Positions 1 through 8,023 of a stretch of 64,000 nucleotides of DNA are shown one piece after another. This DNA is from Streptomyces sp. ISL-100. GTDB lineage: Bacteria > Actinomycetota > Actinomycetes > Streptomycetales > Streptomycetaceae. The number at the start of each line of letters is the position of its first letter. The stretch's first letter is position 1. Where the stretch lies: positions 62,001 through 126,000 of the forward strand of contig NZ_JAGGOK010000036.1 of the NCBI RefSeq assembly GCF_018614615.1, in the 5' to 3' direction. The position numbers and the translations under genes are program-made. The notes under the pieces are model-generated. The model worked only from the letters and a program-made list of their open reading frames with translations. It ran no database searches and was not told where the DNA came from.

Positions 1-196
1 ACTCAACAACGAGAGCGACGAGGAGGAGATCACGGCGGACGGCGGCAGCGTCGTACCGGCGGGTCCGCTCGGGGAGACAGGGATCCTGGCGGACCTCGGC
101 CTGCCCGAGAAGGAGCTGCTGGCGCTGAGCACGGACGCGCTTGTCGAGATCGCCGACGCGCTGGGCGCCGCCGACGTACTGGAGACCGTCCAGTAG
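1..196 (+). CDS. tRNA adenosine deaminase-associated protein, C-terminal end
   Basis: Only the last 64 codons are present, entering in frame at base 2 and ending with TAG. The readable tail is acidic at first (NESDEEE), then has an LGLPEKELLAL segment and ends ALGAADVLETVQ. This is the usual C-terminus of the small actinobacterial protein encoded directly upstream of tadA and annotated as tRNA adenosine deaminase-associated. Its stop overlaps the tadA GTG by one base, so the two are translationally coupled. The biochemical role of this family is not known to me; the call rests on the tail and the neighbour. Confidence 0.75.
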   Translation, partial: LNNESDEEEITADGGSVVPAGPLGETGILADLGLPEKELLALSTDALVEIADALGAADVLETVQ

Positions 197-690
197 TGAG
201 CCCGGCAGTCACAGAAGAAGCACCGGAACCCGATCCGGTACGGGACCGGTGGCGGGCGCCCATGCGCCTGGCCCTGGACGAGGCGGCGCGGGCGGCGGAG
301 GCCGGCGACGTGCCGGTCGGCGCCGTCCTGCTGGGCCCCGACGGCTCGCTGCTCTCTGCGGGGCACAACGAGCGTGAGGCGACGGGTGACCCGACGGCGC
401 ACGCCGAGGTGCTGGCCATCCGCAGGGCGGCGCTGGGGCTCGGTGAGTGGCGGCTGACGGGCTGCACGCTGGTCGTCACCCTGGAGCCGTGCACGATGTG
501 CGCGGGTGCGCTCGTACAGTCGCGGGTGGACCGGGTCGTCTTCGGGGCGCTCGACGAGAAGGCGGGCGCCGCGGGTTCGCTCTGGGACGTCGTACGGGAC
601 CGGAGGCTGAACCACCGGCCCGAGGTCATCCAGGGCGTACTCGAAAGGGAGTGCTCGGCGCAGTTGACGGCCTTCTTCAGGGACCGCTGA
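196..690 (+). CDS. tadA: tRNA-specific adenosine-34 deaminase TadA
   Basis: This is a zinc cytidine-deaminase-fold enzyme that converts adenosine-34 to inosine in the wobble position of tRNA-Arg(ACG). A substrate tRNA-Arg(ACG) gene lies in this window at 16.8 kb. The first zinc ligand and catalytic glutamate are in TAHAEVLAIR and the two zinc cysteines are in EPCTMCAGA, in normal order and spacing. The 164-residue length fits the family. The GTG start overlaps the upstream stop by one base. An alternative internal ATG would lose the N-terminal MSPAVTEEAPEPDP stretch, which is not part of the catalytic fold. Confidence 0.95.
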   Translation: MSPAVTEEAPEPDPVRDRWRAPMRLALDEAARAAEAGDVPVGAVLLGPDGSLLSAGHNEREATGDPTAHAEVLAIRRAALGLGEWRLTGCTLVVTLEPCTMCAGALVQSRVDRVVFGALDEKAGAAGSLWDVVRDRRLNHRPEVIQGVLERECSAQLTAFFRDR

Positions 691-772
691 AGGGACCGCC
701 GCAAGGACCGCCGCAGGGGCCGCCGAAGAACCGATTTCGGAGCACGGCCCGGCGTGGGCTAAGCTCTCTCTC

Positions 773-859
773 GGTAGCGTGTCCGAGCGGCCTAAGGAGC
801 ACGCCTCGAAAGCGTGTGAGGGGGCAACTCCTCCGTGGGTTCAAATCCCACCGCTACCG
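773..859 (+). tRNA. tRNA-Ser (anticodon CGA)
   Basis: The 87-base gene has acceptor arms GGTAGCG/CGCTACC, an anticodon arm CACGC-CTCGAAA-GCGTG with anticodon CGA at 807-809, a long class II variable arm as expected for serine, and a GTTCAAATC T-loop. The discriminator is G and CCA is not encoded. A strong hairpin terminator follows immediately. Confidence 0.97.
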
Positions 860-865
860 CTCAGA

Positions 866-900
866 ACGAAAGCCCCGACTCCCAGAGTCGGGGCTTTCGT
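866..900 (+). terminator. Terminator of tRNA-Ser(CGA)
   Basis: A perfect 16-bp inverted repeat (ACGAAAGCCCCGACTC and its complement) around the loop CCA begins seven bases after the tRNA. It ends in CTTTCGTGTTG rather than a true T run, which is common in Streptomyces. Confidence 0.85.
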
Positions 901-953
901 GTTGTGCGGTTAGACTCACGCGACTCACGGGACCGGCAGGGGAGGCCGCACAG

Positions 954-1118
954 ATGGTGCAAACGAAGAAGATCGCGCTGTACATGGTCGTCGTCTTCGT
1001 GCTGTACACGATCATCACTTCCCCCGACAGGGCGGCCGCTCTCGTCCAGGTAGGGTTCGAAGGCGTGTCCAGTGCCGCCCAGGGGGTCGGCGAGTTCATG
1101 ACCCAGCTGATCCAGTGA
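954..1118 (+). CDS. Small conserved membrane protein, 54 aa
   Basis: The protein starts MVQTKK and has one hydrophobic segment (about residues 7-22, IALYMVVVFVLYTIIT), followed by a short C-terminal part with an amphipathic look (VGFEGVSSAAQGVGEFMTQL). The ATG is preceded by GGGGAGG at about 938-944. It lies between the tRNA terminator and the Dabb gene, 22 bases upstream of the latter, so the two are probably cotranscribed. I recognise no named family; similar short proteins are common beside sigF in Streptomyces. Confidence 0.7.
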   Translation: MVQTKKIALYMVVVFVLYTIITSPDRAAALVQVGFEGVSSAAQGVGEFMTQLIQ

Positions 1119-1140
1119 TCGAGCATCGAAGGAGTGCCCC

Positions 1141-1434
1141 TTGATCCGCCATCTGGTCCTCTTCAAGCTCAATGAGGGTGTCGAGCGGGACGAGCCGCGC
1201 GTCCTCGCCGGCGTGAAGGCCTTCGAAGAGCTCGACGGGGTCGTTCCCGAGCTGGAGTTCTGGGAATGCGCCTGGAACATCACCGACCGGCCCATCGCGT
1301 ACGACTTCGCCATCAACTCGGCGGTCCAGGACCGCGATGCGCTGAAGCGGTACATCGAGCACCCGGCCCACCAGGCGGCCGCCGGACAGTGGCGTGAATT
1401 CGCCACGTGGGTGATCGCCGACTACGAGTTCTGA
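1141..1434 (+). CDS. Dabb-family stress-responsive alpha/beta-barrel protein
   Basis: The 97-residue protein fits the dimeric alpha/beta-barrel (Dabb) fold in length and pattern: MIRHLVLFKL at the start, then a helix containing VLAGVKAFEEL, then ALKRYIEHPAHQ and a C-terminal WVIADYEF strand. The family includes stress-induced proteins and small-molecule cyclases; no catalytic assignment is justified here. The TTG start is set by AAGGAG at 1129-1134. The gene ends before a good terminator. Confidence 0.85.
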   Translation: MIRHLVLFKLNEGVERDEPRVLAGVKAFEELDGVVPELEFWECAWNITDRPIAYDFAINSAVQDRDALKRYIEHPAHQAAAGQWREFATWVIADYEF

Positions 1435-1451
1435 GCCCCCGCGGCAGCAAG

Positions 1452-1479
1452 CCCCGCACCGGTCCGGTGTGGGGTTTTT
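1452..1479 (+). terminator. Rho-independent terminator after the Dabb gene
   Basis: CCCCGCACCGG and CCGGTGTGGGG pair with one G-T contact and are followed by TTTTTG. This separates the Dabb transcript from sigF. Confidence 0.85.
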
Positions 1480-1609
1480 GCATGCGTACGCCCCAACTTG
1501 CCCCTCAACACGGGGGTATGCGGTGCTTGCGCACAGTGCACATGTCTTGTGATGCTATGACCGCTTTTGACGGATGAGTTGACCGTGGTTGACCGAGAAG
1601 AGGGGTGGC

Positions 1610-2476
1610 GTGACCGTGCCGGCCAGTACAGCACCTCAAGCTCCGCCCCAGCAGCTTCAGCCGCTCCCACCCGAGACCGCCCCCGACCCCCCGGCCGGCG
1701 GCACTCCGAAGAGCCGCGGCGCGGACACCAGGGCCCTCACGCAGGTGCTGTTCGAGGAGCTGAAGGGGCTGGACCCGGGGACACCCGAGCACAACCGCGT
1801 GCGCGGAGCGCTCATCGAGGCGAACCTGCCGCTGGTGCGGTACGCCGCCGCCCGGTTCCGCAGCCGCAACGAGCCGATGGAGGACGTCGTACAGGTCGGC
1901 ACGATCGGGCTGATCAACGCGATCGACCGGTTCGACCCGGACCGCGGCGTGCAGTTCCCGACCTTCGCGATGCCGACCGTCGTGGGCGAGATCAAGCGGT
2001 ACTTCCGCGACAACGTCAGAACCGTCCACGTGCCCCGGCGGCTGCATGAGCTGTGGGTACAGGTCAGTGGGGCCACCGAGGACCTCACGACGGCCCACGG
2101 GCGCTCTCCCACGACCGCCGAGATCGCGGAGCGCCTGCGGATCTCCGAGGACGAGGTACTGGCCTGTATCGAGGCGGGACGCTCGTACCACGCGACCTCG
2201 CTGGAGGCCGCCCAGGAAGGTGACGGGCTGCCGGGACTGCTCGACCGGCTCGGGTACGAGGACCCGGCACTGGCCGGCGTCGAGCATCGCGACCTCGTGC
2301 GGCACCTGCTCGTACAACTGCCCGAGCGGGAACAACGGATCCTGCTGCTCCGGTATTACAACAACCTGACGCAGTCACAGATCAGCGCCGAACTGGGCGT
2401 CTCGCAGATGCATGTGTCAAGACTTCTGGCGAGAAGCTTCGCCCGCCTTCGATCCGCAAATCGAATCGAGGCGTAA
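1610..2476 (+). CDS. sigF: RNA polymerase sigma factor SigF (late sporulation)
   Basis: This is a SigB/SigF/SigG-type sigma-70 factor. In Streptomyces, sigma F acts in spore maturation (spore wall and pigment). Region 2 includes NLPLVRYAAARFRSRNEP, DVVQVGTIGLINAIDRFD and FPTFAMPTVVGEIKRYFRD; region 3 follows; region 4 ends in LTQSQISAELGVSQMHVSRLL. The N-terminus (PASTAPQAPP) and C-terminus (RSANRIEA) match my memory of S. coelicolor SigF almost exactly. Two GTG starts are possible, 1610 and 1616; AGGGG at 1601-1605 spaces better to 1616, and known homologues begin at the equivalent of 1616. No anti-sigma gene is adjacent. A second, homologous factor follows 221 bases downstream. Confidence 0.93.
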   Translation: MTVPASTAPQAPPQQLQPLPPETAPDPPAGGTPKSRGADTRALTQVLFEELKGLDPGTPEHNRVRGALIEANLPLVRYAAARFRSRNEPMEDVVQVGTIGLINAIDRFDPDRGVQFPTFAMPTVVGEIKRYFRDNVRTVHVPRRLHELWVQVSGATEDLTTAHGRSPTTAEIAERLRISEDEVLACIEAGRSYHATSLEAAQEGDGLPGLLDRLGYEDPALAGVEHRDLVRHLLVQLPEREQRILLLRYYNNLTQSQISAELGVSQMHVSRLLARSFARLRSANRIEA

Positions 2477-2594
2477 CCGGATCGTGTAGTACCCGCCGAA
2501 TGGCCGAAAAGCCGCACACCCCCCTTTTCCTGCGCAGATTTGTCGACTTGGCGCTACAGCGTGTTGCCGACATGTGACATTCTGCTGGAACCGC

Positions 2595-2620
2595 GTTTGC
2601 CGCAGCTCCGCCGCCGGTAT
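2595..2620 (+). promoter_or_regulatory. Candidate SigB/SigN-class promoter of sigN
   Basis: GTTTGC, a 14-base spacer and CGGTAT match the Streptomyces sigma B-type consensus (GNNTNN, 14-16 bases, GGGTAY) at all but one defined position. A transcript from here would have a leader of about 70 bases before sigN, with GAAAGGGGG as ribosome-binding site. Confidence 0.45.
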
Positions 2621-2697
2621 TCAGGTGGAGGCTGCTTCCTCCGACGGGAGCGCCCGCCGCTACCGTCAGCGACCTCAGTGCTTGAAAGGGGGCCGGC

Positions 2698-3564
2698 ATG
2701 TCCGCAGATCAGGGCAGCTCGAAGGTGCTCACGAAGGAAGTGCCCGCCGTGCTCGACCAGGTGACGGCTCCTCCGCCGCCGCTCGTCGTGTCACAGCCGG
2801 AAGCAATCGACACCCGCACTCTGTCCCGCTCACTCTTCCTGCGGCTTGCCGCCCTGGACAAGGACAGCCCTGACCGTACGTACGTACGGGACACGCTCAT
2901 CGAGCTCAACCTCCCTCTGGTGCGTTACGCCGCGGCCCGGTTCCGCAGCCGCAACGAGCCGATGGAGGACATCGTCCAGGTCGGCACGATCGGCCTGATC
3001 AAGGCGATCGACCGGTTCGACTGCGAACGGGGCGTGGAATTCCCGACGTTCGCGATGCCGACGGTCGTGGGCGAGATCAAGCGCTTCTTCCGCGACACCA
3101 GTTGGTCGGTACGGGTCCCGCGCCGCCTCCAGGAGCTGCGGCTCGCGCTGACGAAGGCCAGCGACGACCTCGCGCAGAAGCTCGACCGTTCGCCGACCGT
3201 TCCCGAACTCGCCGCGGTGCTCGGGGTGTCGGAGGAGGACGTCGTCGACGGGCTGGCGGTGGGCAACGCCTACACGGCCAGTTCACTGGACTCGCCCTCT
3301 CCCGAGGACGACGGCGGCGAGGGTTCGCTGGCGGACCGGCTCGGGTACGAGGACACGGCGCTGGAAGGCGTCGAGTACCGCGAATCGCTGAAGCCGCTGC
3401 TGGCCAAACTGCCGCCGCGCGAACGTCAGATCATCATGCTGCGGTTCTTCGCGAACATGACCCAGTCCCAGATCGGTGAAGAGGTCGGCATCTCCCAGAT
3501 GCACGTCTCGCGCCTGCTGACGCGCACGCTTTCGCAGCTGAGGGAAGGCCTCATCGCGGACTGA
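2698..3564 (+). CDS. sigN: RNA polymerase sigma factor SigN
   Basis: This is the second SigB-like sigma factor, 288 aa, paralogous to its neighbour: region 2 is almost identical (RFRSRNEPMEDIVQVGTIGL, FPTFAMPTVVGEIKRFF), while the N-terminus (MSADQGSSKVL) and region 3 differ. Region 4 has LPPRERQIIMLRFFANMTQS and QMHVSRLL. The order sigF-sigN and the N-terminus suggest the SigN orthologue, which in S. coelicolor acts in a subapical compartment of the aerial mycelium. The ATG at 2698 has a strong GAAAGGGGG site. A candidate SigB-class promoter upstream suggests control by a related sigma factor, possibly itself. Confidence 0.88.
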   Translation: MSADQGSSKVLTKEVPAVLDQVTAPPPPLVVSQPEAIDTRTLSRSLFLRLAALDKDSPDRTYVRDTLIELNLPLVRYAAARFRSRNEPMEDIVQVGTIGLIKAIDRFDCERGVEFPTFAMPTVVGEIKRFFRDTSWSVRVPRRLQELRLALTKASDDLAQKLDRSPTVPELAAVLGVSEEDVVDGLAVGNAYTASSLDSPSPEDDGGEGSLADRLGYEDTALEGVEYRESLKPLLAKLPPRERQIIMLRFFANMTQSQIGEEVGISQMHVSRLLTRTLSQLREGLIAD

Positions 3565-3593
3565 CGCTGAACCGCTGCTGGACCCTTTCTAAT

Positions 3594-3606
3594 TGACGGT
3601 GCGTCA
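3594..3606. promoter_or_regulatory. Palindrome upstream of the lipoprotein gene
   Basis: TGACG-GTG-CGTCA lies just before the 3621 ATG and overlaps a TTGACG that could be a -35 box. It is symmetrical enough for a repressor site. A related TGAC...GTCA palindrome occurs at the promoter of the acyl-CoA dehydrogenase operon at 30.6 kb. Confidence 0.35.
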
Positions 3607-3620
3607 GACACACTGGCGCG

Positions 3621-4463
3621 ATGCGACGTCATGGTCTGACACACGGCCGCCGAGGCGCTGCGATGAGCGCCGCGGCGGTTGTGCTGTGTCTGGGCGCGGT
3701 GCTGGCCGCGTGCGGCGGCGGGAGCGACGACGACGGGTACGTGGCGGTCGGCGCGGCGGGCTCGGGGCCGGAGCGGGCGCCGGGACGGGCCGTACCGCCG
3801 GAGGGCAAGGTCGAGCTGGTGCCGCTCGACGGGGACAGTGCGCGTGCTGGTGGTGACGGCGACAGTGGTGACGGGCGCGGGTCCCCGCCTCCGTCCTCAC
3901 CCTCGTCCTCGGCACCGGAAGGCGGCGACGAAGACCGCGACAGAGGTACACCCGGGGCCGGCGGCGGTGAGGAGCCGTCCGGCGAGGGCGGTAGCCCGGG
4001 CTCGACGGACGCACCGGAAGTACCCGGCGTGCCTGACGACGGCGACGAGAGCAACAGCGGTGGCGGCGGCGACAACGGCAGCGATGGCGGTACGTCGACA
4101 AAGCCGCCGGTGACCGGATCGCCCGGGGCGCCGAGTTCGCCTGAGCCGCCCGCGGGACCCGCCGTACTCAAGCTCGGTGACCCTGTGCTCGCCGCCGGCG
4201 AGAAGCGGTGGTGCGAGAAGGTGACCGTGCCGTTCCGCAACGCCGGGGAATCAGCGGTCCGTTCGGGCACCGTGACCTTCGCGACGCACATCATCGGCGC
4301 GCTCGGCATCGACTGGGACACCAGGATATCGACCCAGCCGCTGCCCGGGCCGATCGCCGCGGGCGCGGCCGTGAAGAAGACGTACACCGTGTGCGTGGAC
4401 GCCTGGCGGGTGCCGCTGGGTATGCGTGTCGAGACCCAGGACGTCACCGCCGACTGGAAATGA
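3621..4463 (+). CDS. Putative lipoprotein with Gly/Ser/Pro-rich linker
   Basis: A lipoprotein signal is visible: a basic N-terminus, a hydrophobic core (AAAVVLCLGAVLAAC) and lipobox LAAC followed by GGGSDDDG. About 130 residues of low-complexity Gly, Ser, Pro, Asp and Glu come next. The C-terminal 95 residues look folded and probably beta-rich (VLKLGDPVLAAGEKRWCEKV to VETQDVTADWK), with a possible cysteine pair (RWCEKV and TVCVDAW). The layout suggests a surface lipoprotein holding a small domain away from the membrane. The start may instead be the ATG at 3663, which leaves a shorter n-region. I cannot name the domain. Confidence 0.75.
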   Translation: MRRHGLTHGRRGAAMSAAAVVLCLGAVLAACGGGSDDDGYVAVGAAGSGPERAPGRAVPPEGKVELVPLDGDSARAGGDGDSGDGRGSPPPSSPSSSAPEGGDEDRDRGTPGAGGGEEPSGEGGSPGSTDAPEVPGVPDDGDESNSGGGGDNGSDGGTSTKPPVTGSPGAPSSPEPPAGPAVLKLGDPVLAAGEKRWCEKVTVPFRNAGESAVRSGTVTFATHIIGALGIDWDTRISTQPLPGPIAAGAAVKKTYTVCVDAWRVPLGMRVETQDVTADWK

Positions 4464-4477
4464 CCGTTACGGCGTGA

Positions 4478-4693
4478 TCAGCCGAGCGCGAGCCAGGCGA
4501 CCGCCGCGAGGATCGCGACGACGGCTACGACGCCGATGATCAGGCCGGTCTTGGGGCCGCCCGACGCGGCGGCCGCGGCCGGCTGCTGCCGCTGCGGTTC
4601 GCCGTCGTCTACGAAGGCGCGGAACATCTGGGTGCTGCCCGCCGGGTCGTGCTGACCCTCGGGGCCCTGCGGAGCGTGGGGGTTGTGTGCCAT
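4478..4693 (-). CDS. Small tail-anchored membrane protein, 71 aa
   Basis: The protein starts MAHNPHAPQGPEGQ, has a short motif STQMFRAFVDDGEPQR, an alanine-rich stretch, and one C-terminal transmembrane helix (GLIIGVVAVVAILAAVAWLAL) running to the end. A soluble N-terminus with a terminal helix suggests a cytoplasmic tail-anchored protein. It is convergent with the lipoprotein gene and divergent from marR. The start at 4693 is chosen because upstream codons do not look coding. Family function is unknown to me. Confidence 0.7.
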   Translation of the reverse strand: MAHNPHAPQGPEGQHDPAGSTQMFRAFVDDGEPQRQQPAAAAASGGPKTGLIIGVVAVVAILAAVAWLALG

Positions 4694-4843
4694 GGGGCAC
4701 GACCCTAGCGAAGTGGGCCCGCTCCGCACACCCCCGGACCCTCCGAGGCACGTGATCTGCGGCTTTACCGGCCGTGCGGATGTCCTTGACCCGCCACGCA
4801 CGGAGCCTTTTGGGTTCCTTTACTCCCACAGGCCCGAATTAGC

Positions 4844-4885
4844 TTGCCTGGAGCAACCAACTACTTCTATGGTTGCCCTAAGCAA
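4844..4885. promoter_or_regulatory. Two MarR-type operators upstream of marR
   Basis: TTGC-CTGGA-GCAA (4844-4856) and TTGC-CCTAA-GCAA (4873-4885) are two copies of one 13-bp inverted repeat, 29 bp apart centre to centre. They lie 20-60 bp before the marR ATG. The arrangement suits autorepression of the marR-MFS operon. Confidence 0.6.
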
Positions 4886-4905
4886 CAAGATGTTCGGAGG
4901 TACCC

Positions 4906-5415
4906 ATGGCCGCACAGAGTCAGTTCGAGGAACTGGCCCGGCAGCTCAGTGCCATAGGTGCCGTGAAGCGCGATCTCGCACGCGTCCTGCCCGCGCACTG
5001 CCCGGCCGGATCGGCCGCCGTACTCACACTCCTCGACCGGCACGGCGAGATGCGGATGAGCCGGCTCGCCGAGCTCCTCGCGGTCGACATGTCGGTAACC
5101 AGCCGGCACGTGGCGCATGTGGCGGAGCGCGGCTGGATCGACCGGGCCCCCGACCCGTGCGACAAGCGCTCACGCATCCTGCGGCTCAACCCGGCGGGCC
5201 GGGCGCTCCTGGAGGAACTCTCCGAGCGCTACACCCAGACGCTCGCCGGCGCCCTCGACGACTGGTCCGACGACGAGGTCGGACAGCTCAACACGATGCT
5301 GGCCCGCCTGCGCAGCAGCTTCGGCGACTGCCGGGCGCGGGCCCCGCACCACTTCGAGCACGACGCGACACAAGCACCAGTAGCAGTACCAGCAATGCCC
5401 GCAACACCCGCGTAA
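4906..5415 (+). CDS. MarR-family transcriptional regulator
   Basis: The 169-residue winged-helix protein has the MarR core from about residue 25 to 135: AAVLTLLDRHGEMRMSRLAELL, the recognition helix DMSVTSRHVAHVAERGWI, a wing with DPCDKRSRILRLNPAGRALLEEL, and C-terminal dimerisation helices. The last 25 residues are Pro/Ala-rich. An ATG preceded by CGGAGGT sets the start. The MFS gene follows 23 bases downstream, so the regulator probably controls the pump in response to its substrate. Two matching inverted repeats upstream are candidate operators. Confidence 0.9.
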   Translation: MAAQSQFEELARQLSAIGAVKRDLARVLPAHCPAGSAAVLTLLDRHGEMRMSRLAELLAVDMSVTSRHVAHVAERGWIDRAPDPCDKRSRILRLNPAGRALLEELSERYTQTLAGALDDWSDDEVGQLNTMLARLRSSFGDCRARAPHHFEHDATQAPVAVPAMPATPA

Positions 5416-5438
5416 GCACGCGCAAGCAAAGGAATTCA

Positions 5439-7856
5439 ATGGCTACGACCACACCAGCCGGTGTGCGGGGCGGCCACGCCAAGCAGGGGTCCCACCACCA
5501 CTCCCCCTCCGACGGCGGCGCGCCGATGACACACCGGCAGATCATGGAGGCCCTCACCGGTCTTCTGCTCGGCATGTTCGTCGCGATGCTGTCGTCGACG
5601 ATCGTGTCCAACGCCCTCCCCGAGATCATCCGGGACCTCGACGGCACCCAGAGCGCGTACACCTGGGTCGTCACCGCCGCCCTCCTGTCCATGACCGTGA
5701 CCACCCCCCTCTGGGGCAAGCTGGCAGACCTCTTCAGCAAGAAGCTGCTGGTCCAGATAGCCCTGGTCATCTTCGTCATCGGCTCGGCGCTGGCCGGTAT
5801 CTCGCAGAACACCGGGACGCTCATCGCCTTCCGCGTGCTCCAGGGCATCGGTACCGGCGGTCTGGTCGCGCTCTCGCAGATCGTGATCGCCGCGATGATC
5901 CCGCCGCGTGAGCGGGGCCGGTACGCCGGCTACATCGGCGCGACGTTCGCCGTCGCCACGGTCGGCGGGCCGCTGCTCGGCGGTGTCATCACCGACACCG
6001 ACTGGCTGGGCTGGCGCTGGTGCTTCTACGTCGGCGTGCCGTTCGCGGCCATCGCCCTGGTCCTCCTCCAGAAGACCCTCAAGCTCCCCGTCGTCCGTCG
6101 CAAGGTCAAGATCGACTGGCTGGGCGCCTTCTTCCTGGCCGCCTCCGTCTCCCTGCTGATGATCTGGGTGACCCTGGCGGGCGACAACTACGACTGGATC
6201 TCGTGGCAGACGTACGCCATGGTCGGCGGCTCGCTCGTGCTCGGCCTGATCTTCATCCTGGTCGAGACGAAGGCCTCGGAGCCGCTCATCCCCCTGCGCT
6301 TCTTCCGTAACCGCACGATCGCGCTCACGTCGTTCGCGAGCCTTTTCGTCGGTGTCGCGATGTTCGGCTCGACCGTCTTCCTCAGCCAGTACTTCCAGCT
6401 GGCCCGGGACAAGTCGCCGACGATGTCCGGCGTCATGACGATCCCGATGATCGCGGGCCTCTTCATCTCGTCCACGGTCTCCGGCCAGATCATCACCAAG
6501 ACCGGCCGCTGGAAGGGCTTCCTGGTCGGCGGCGGCGTCGGCCTGGTCGCGGGCCTCGGCCTGCTCAGCACCATCAAGTACGACACCGAGTACTGGCAGG
6601 TCGCCGTCTACATGGCGGTCCTCGGCCTCGGCCTCGGCATGATGATGCAGAACCTGGTCCTGGCCTCGCAGAACCAGGTGGAGCCCGCCGAGCTCGGCGC
6701 GGCCAGCTCACTGGTCACCTTCACCCGCTCCCTCGGTGGCGCTGTTGGCGTCTCCGCGCTCGGCGCGGTGCTCTCCAGCCGCATCACGCATTACGTCGAG
6801 GACGGCCTGGCCGCGCTCCACATCAAGCCGGGCGCGGCGGCCTCCGGCAACAGCATCCCGGACATGGACGCGCTGCCGGCGCCGATCAGGACCGTCATGG
6901 AGAGCGCGTACGGAGACGGGGTCGCCGACCTCTTCCTGTACGCCGCGCCCATCGCGCTGATCGGTCTCGTGCTGGTGCTGTTCGTGAAGGAGGTCGCCCT
7001 GAAGTCGTCCAACGACGATGCGGCGCCGACTGCTGTCGAGACGCCGCAGCCCGTGTCCGCCACCGAGGCCGTCGCCGCCGCCCCGCCCGTGACGGGCAAG
7101 ACCCTGCACGGCACGGTCCGTACCGCCGAGGGAGCGGCCGTGCCGCAGGCCGCGGTCACGCTGATCTCCCTCGCCGGGCGGCAGCTCGGCCGCGCGGTCG
7201 CCCAGGACGGCCGTTACGCGCTGGACGCCCCAGCAGCCGGTTCGTACGTCCTGATCGCCTCGGCCGACGGCTTCCAGCCGCAGGCCTCCACGGTGGTCTT
7301 GGGTGACGAACCCGTCGCGTACGACATCCTCCTGTCCGGTACGAGCGGCCTCACCGGGACCGTGCGCGCCGCAGACGGCGGGCTGCCGGTCGAGGAGGCG
7401 ATGGTGATCGTGACGGACGTACGCGGCGATGTGCTGGCCACGGGCAAGTCCGCCGCACAGGGCGAGTTCGTCTTCGGCGAGCTGATCCCCGGCACGGTGA
7501 CCGTCGCGGTGAACGCGGCCGGATTCCGGCCGATGGCGCTGCCGGTGGAGATCGGCGGCCAGGGCGTCACCCGCATCGAGGTCGCCCTCCAGGCCGGTGC
7601 GCTGGTCCAGGGCACGGTACGCGGCGGCGCCGGCCGGCGTCCGCTGGCCGACGCCCGGGTGACGCTGATGGACGCGGCCGGGAACGTCATCGCCACCTCC
7701 ACCACCGGGGACGACGGGGCGTACGCCTTCGCCGACCTCGACCCGGGCGAGTACACGGTCGTCGCGACCGGCTACCCGCCGGTGGCCGGAGCGCTCACGG
7801 TCGCGGGCCGGGGCATCGACGGCCACGACATCGAACTCGCCCACCCGGGCGAGTAA
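5439..7856 (+). CDS. DHA2-type MFS exporter fused to three C-terminal carboxypeptidase-regulatory-like domains
   Basis: Residues 30-515 form a 14-helix EmrB/QacA-type proton-coupled exporter: LSSTIVSNALPEI in TM1, GKLADLFSKK in the loop 2-3 motif, FRVLQGIGTGGL, and GATFAVATVGGPLLGG in TM5 (motif C). After TM14 (to FVKEVALKSSN) there is a Pro/Ala linker and then about 250 residues with three tandem beta-sandwich domains. Each begins LHGTVRT, LTGTVRA or VQGTVRG and ends in a GxYxLxA-type strand. Such transthyretin-like domains are usually extracytoplasmic, but their side here is not certain. At 805 aa the protein is about 300 residues longer than a plain DHA2 pump. Start: ATG after AAGGAATTCA. 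Confidence 0.88.
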   Translation: MATTTPAGVRGGHAKQGSHHHSPSDGGAPMTHRQIMEALTGLLLGMFVAMLSSTIVSNALPEIIRDLDGTQSAYTWVVTAALLSMTVTTPLWGKLADLFSKKLLVQIALVIFVIGSALAGISQNTGTLIAFRVLQGIGTGGLVALSQIVIAAMIPPRERGRYAGYIGATFAVATVGGPLLGGVITDTDWLGWRWCFYVGVPFAAIALVLLQKTLKLPVVRRKVKIDWLGAFFLAASVSLLMIWVTLAGDNYDWISWQTYAMVGGSLVLGLIFILVETKASEPLIPLRFFRNRTIALTSFASLFVGVAMFGSTVFLSQYFQLARDKSPTMSGVMTIPMIAGLFISSTVSGQIITKTGRWKGFLVGGGVGLVAGLGLLSTIKYDTEYWQVAVYMAVLGLGLGMMMQNLVLASQNQVEPAELGAASSLVTFTRSLGGAVGVSALGAVLSSRITHYVEDGLAALHIKPGAAASGNSIPDMDALPAPIRTVMESAYGDGVADLFLYAAPIALIGLVLVLFVKEVALKSSNDDAAPTAVETPQPVSATEAVAAAPPVTGKTLHGTVRTAEGAAVPQAAVTLISLAGRQLGRAVAQDGRYALDAPAAGSYVLIASADGFQPQASTVVLGDEPVAYDILLSGTSGLTGTVRAADGGLPVEEAMVIVTDVRGDVLATGKSAAQGEFVFGELIPGTVTVAVNAAGFRPMALPVEIGGQGVTRIEVALQAGALVQGTVRGGAGRRPLADARVTLMDAAGNVIATSTTGDDGAYAFADLDPGEYTVVATGYPPVAGALTVAGRGIDGHDIELAHPGE

Positions 7857-7933
7857 TCCAGAGCCCCCGTCCGCGCGGCGGGGTGCGTCCTTAGCGGAGG
7901 CGCGCCCCTCATGTCTTGCGGCCGGTGCGGAAC

Positions 7934-7992
7934 GGGCCCCGGGGCCGGGGCCGACAGGCAGGGGACGCCTGTCGGTCCCGGCCCCGGGGCCC
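7934..7992. terminator. Very long GC hairpin between MFS and YceI genes
   Basis: A 26-bp inverted repeat with a single G-T contact surrounds a 7-base loop (AGGGGAC). The arms begin GGGCCCCGGGG and meet at GACAGGC/GCCTGTC. There is no T tail. It probably ends or attenuates MFS transcription or protects the mRNA end; the YceI ribosome-binding site follows 16 bases later. Confidence 0.6.
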
Positions 7993-8023
7993 TCGTAATT
8001 CGTTGGCAAGGAGAGAAAACGGG

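Noticed and set aside
690..735. Short GGACCGCCGCA repeats after tadA
   Set aside because: Only three or four imperfect 9-12 bp units in non-coding DNA before a tRNA; simple slippage is enough explanation.
4683..5438. N-terminal extension of the MFS protein upstream of 5439
   Set aside because: It overlaps marR on the same strand in another frame and contains no recognisable segment; ATG 5439 has a ribosome-binding site and a normal transporter N-terminus.
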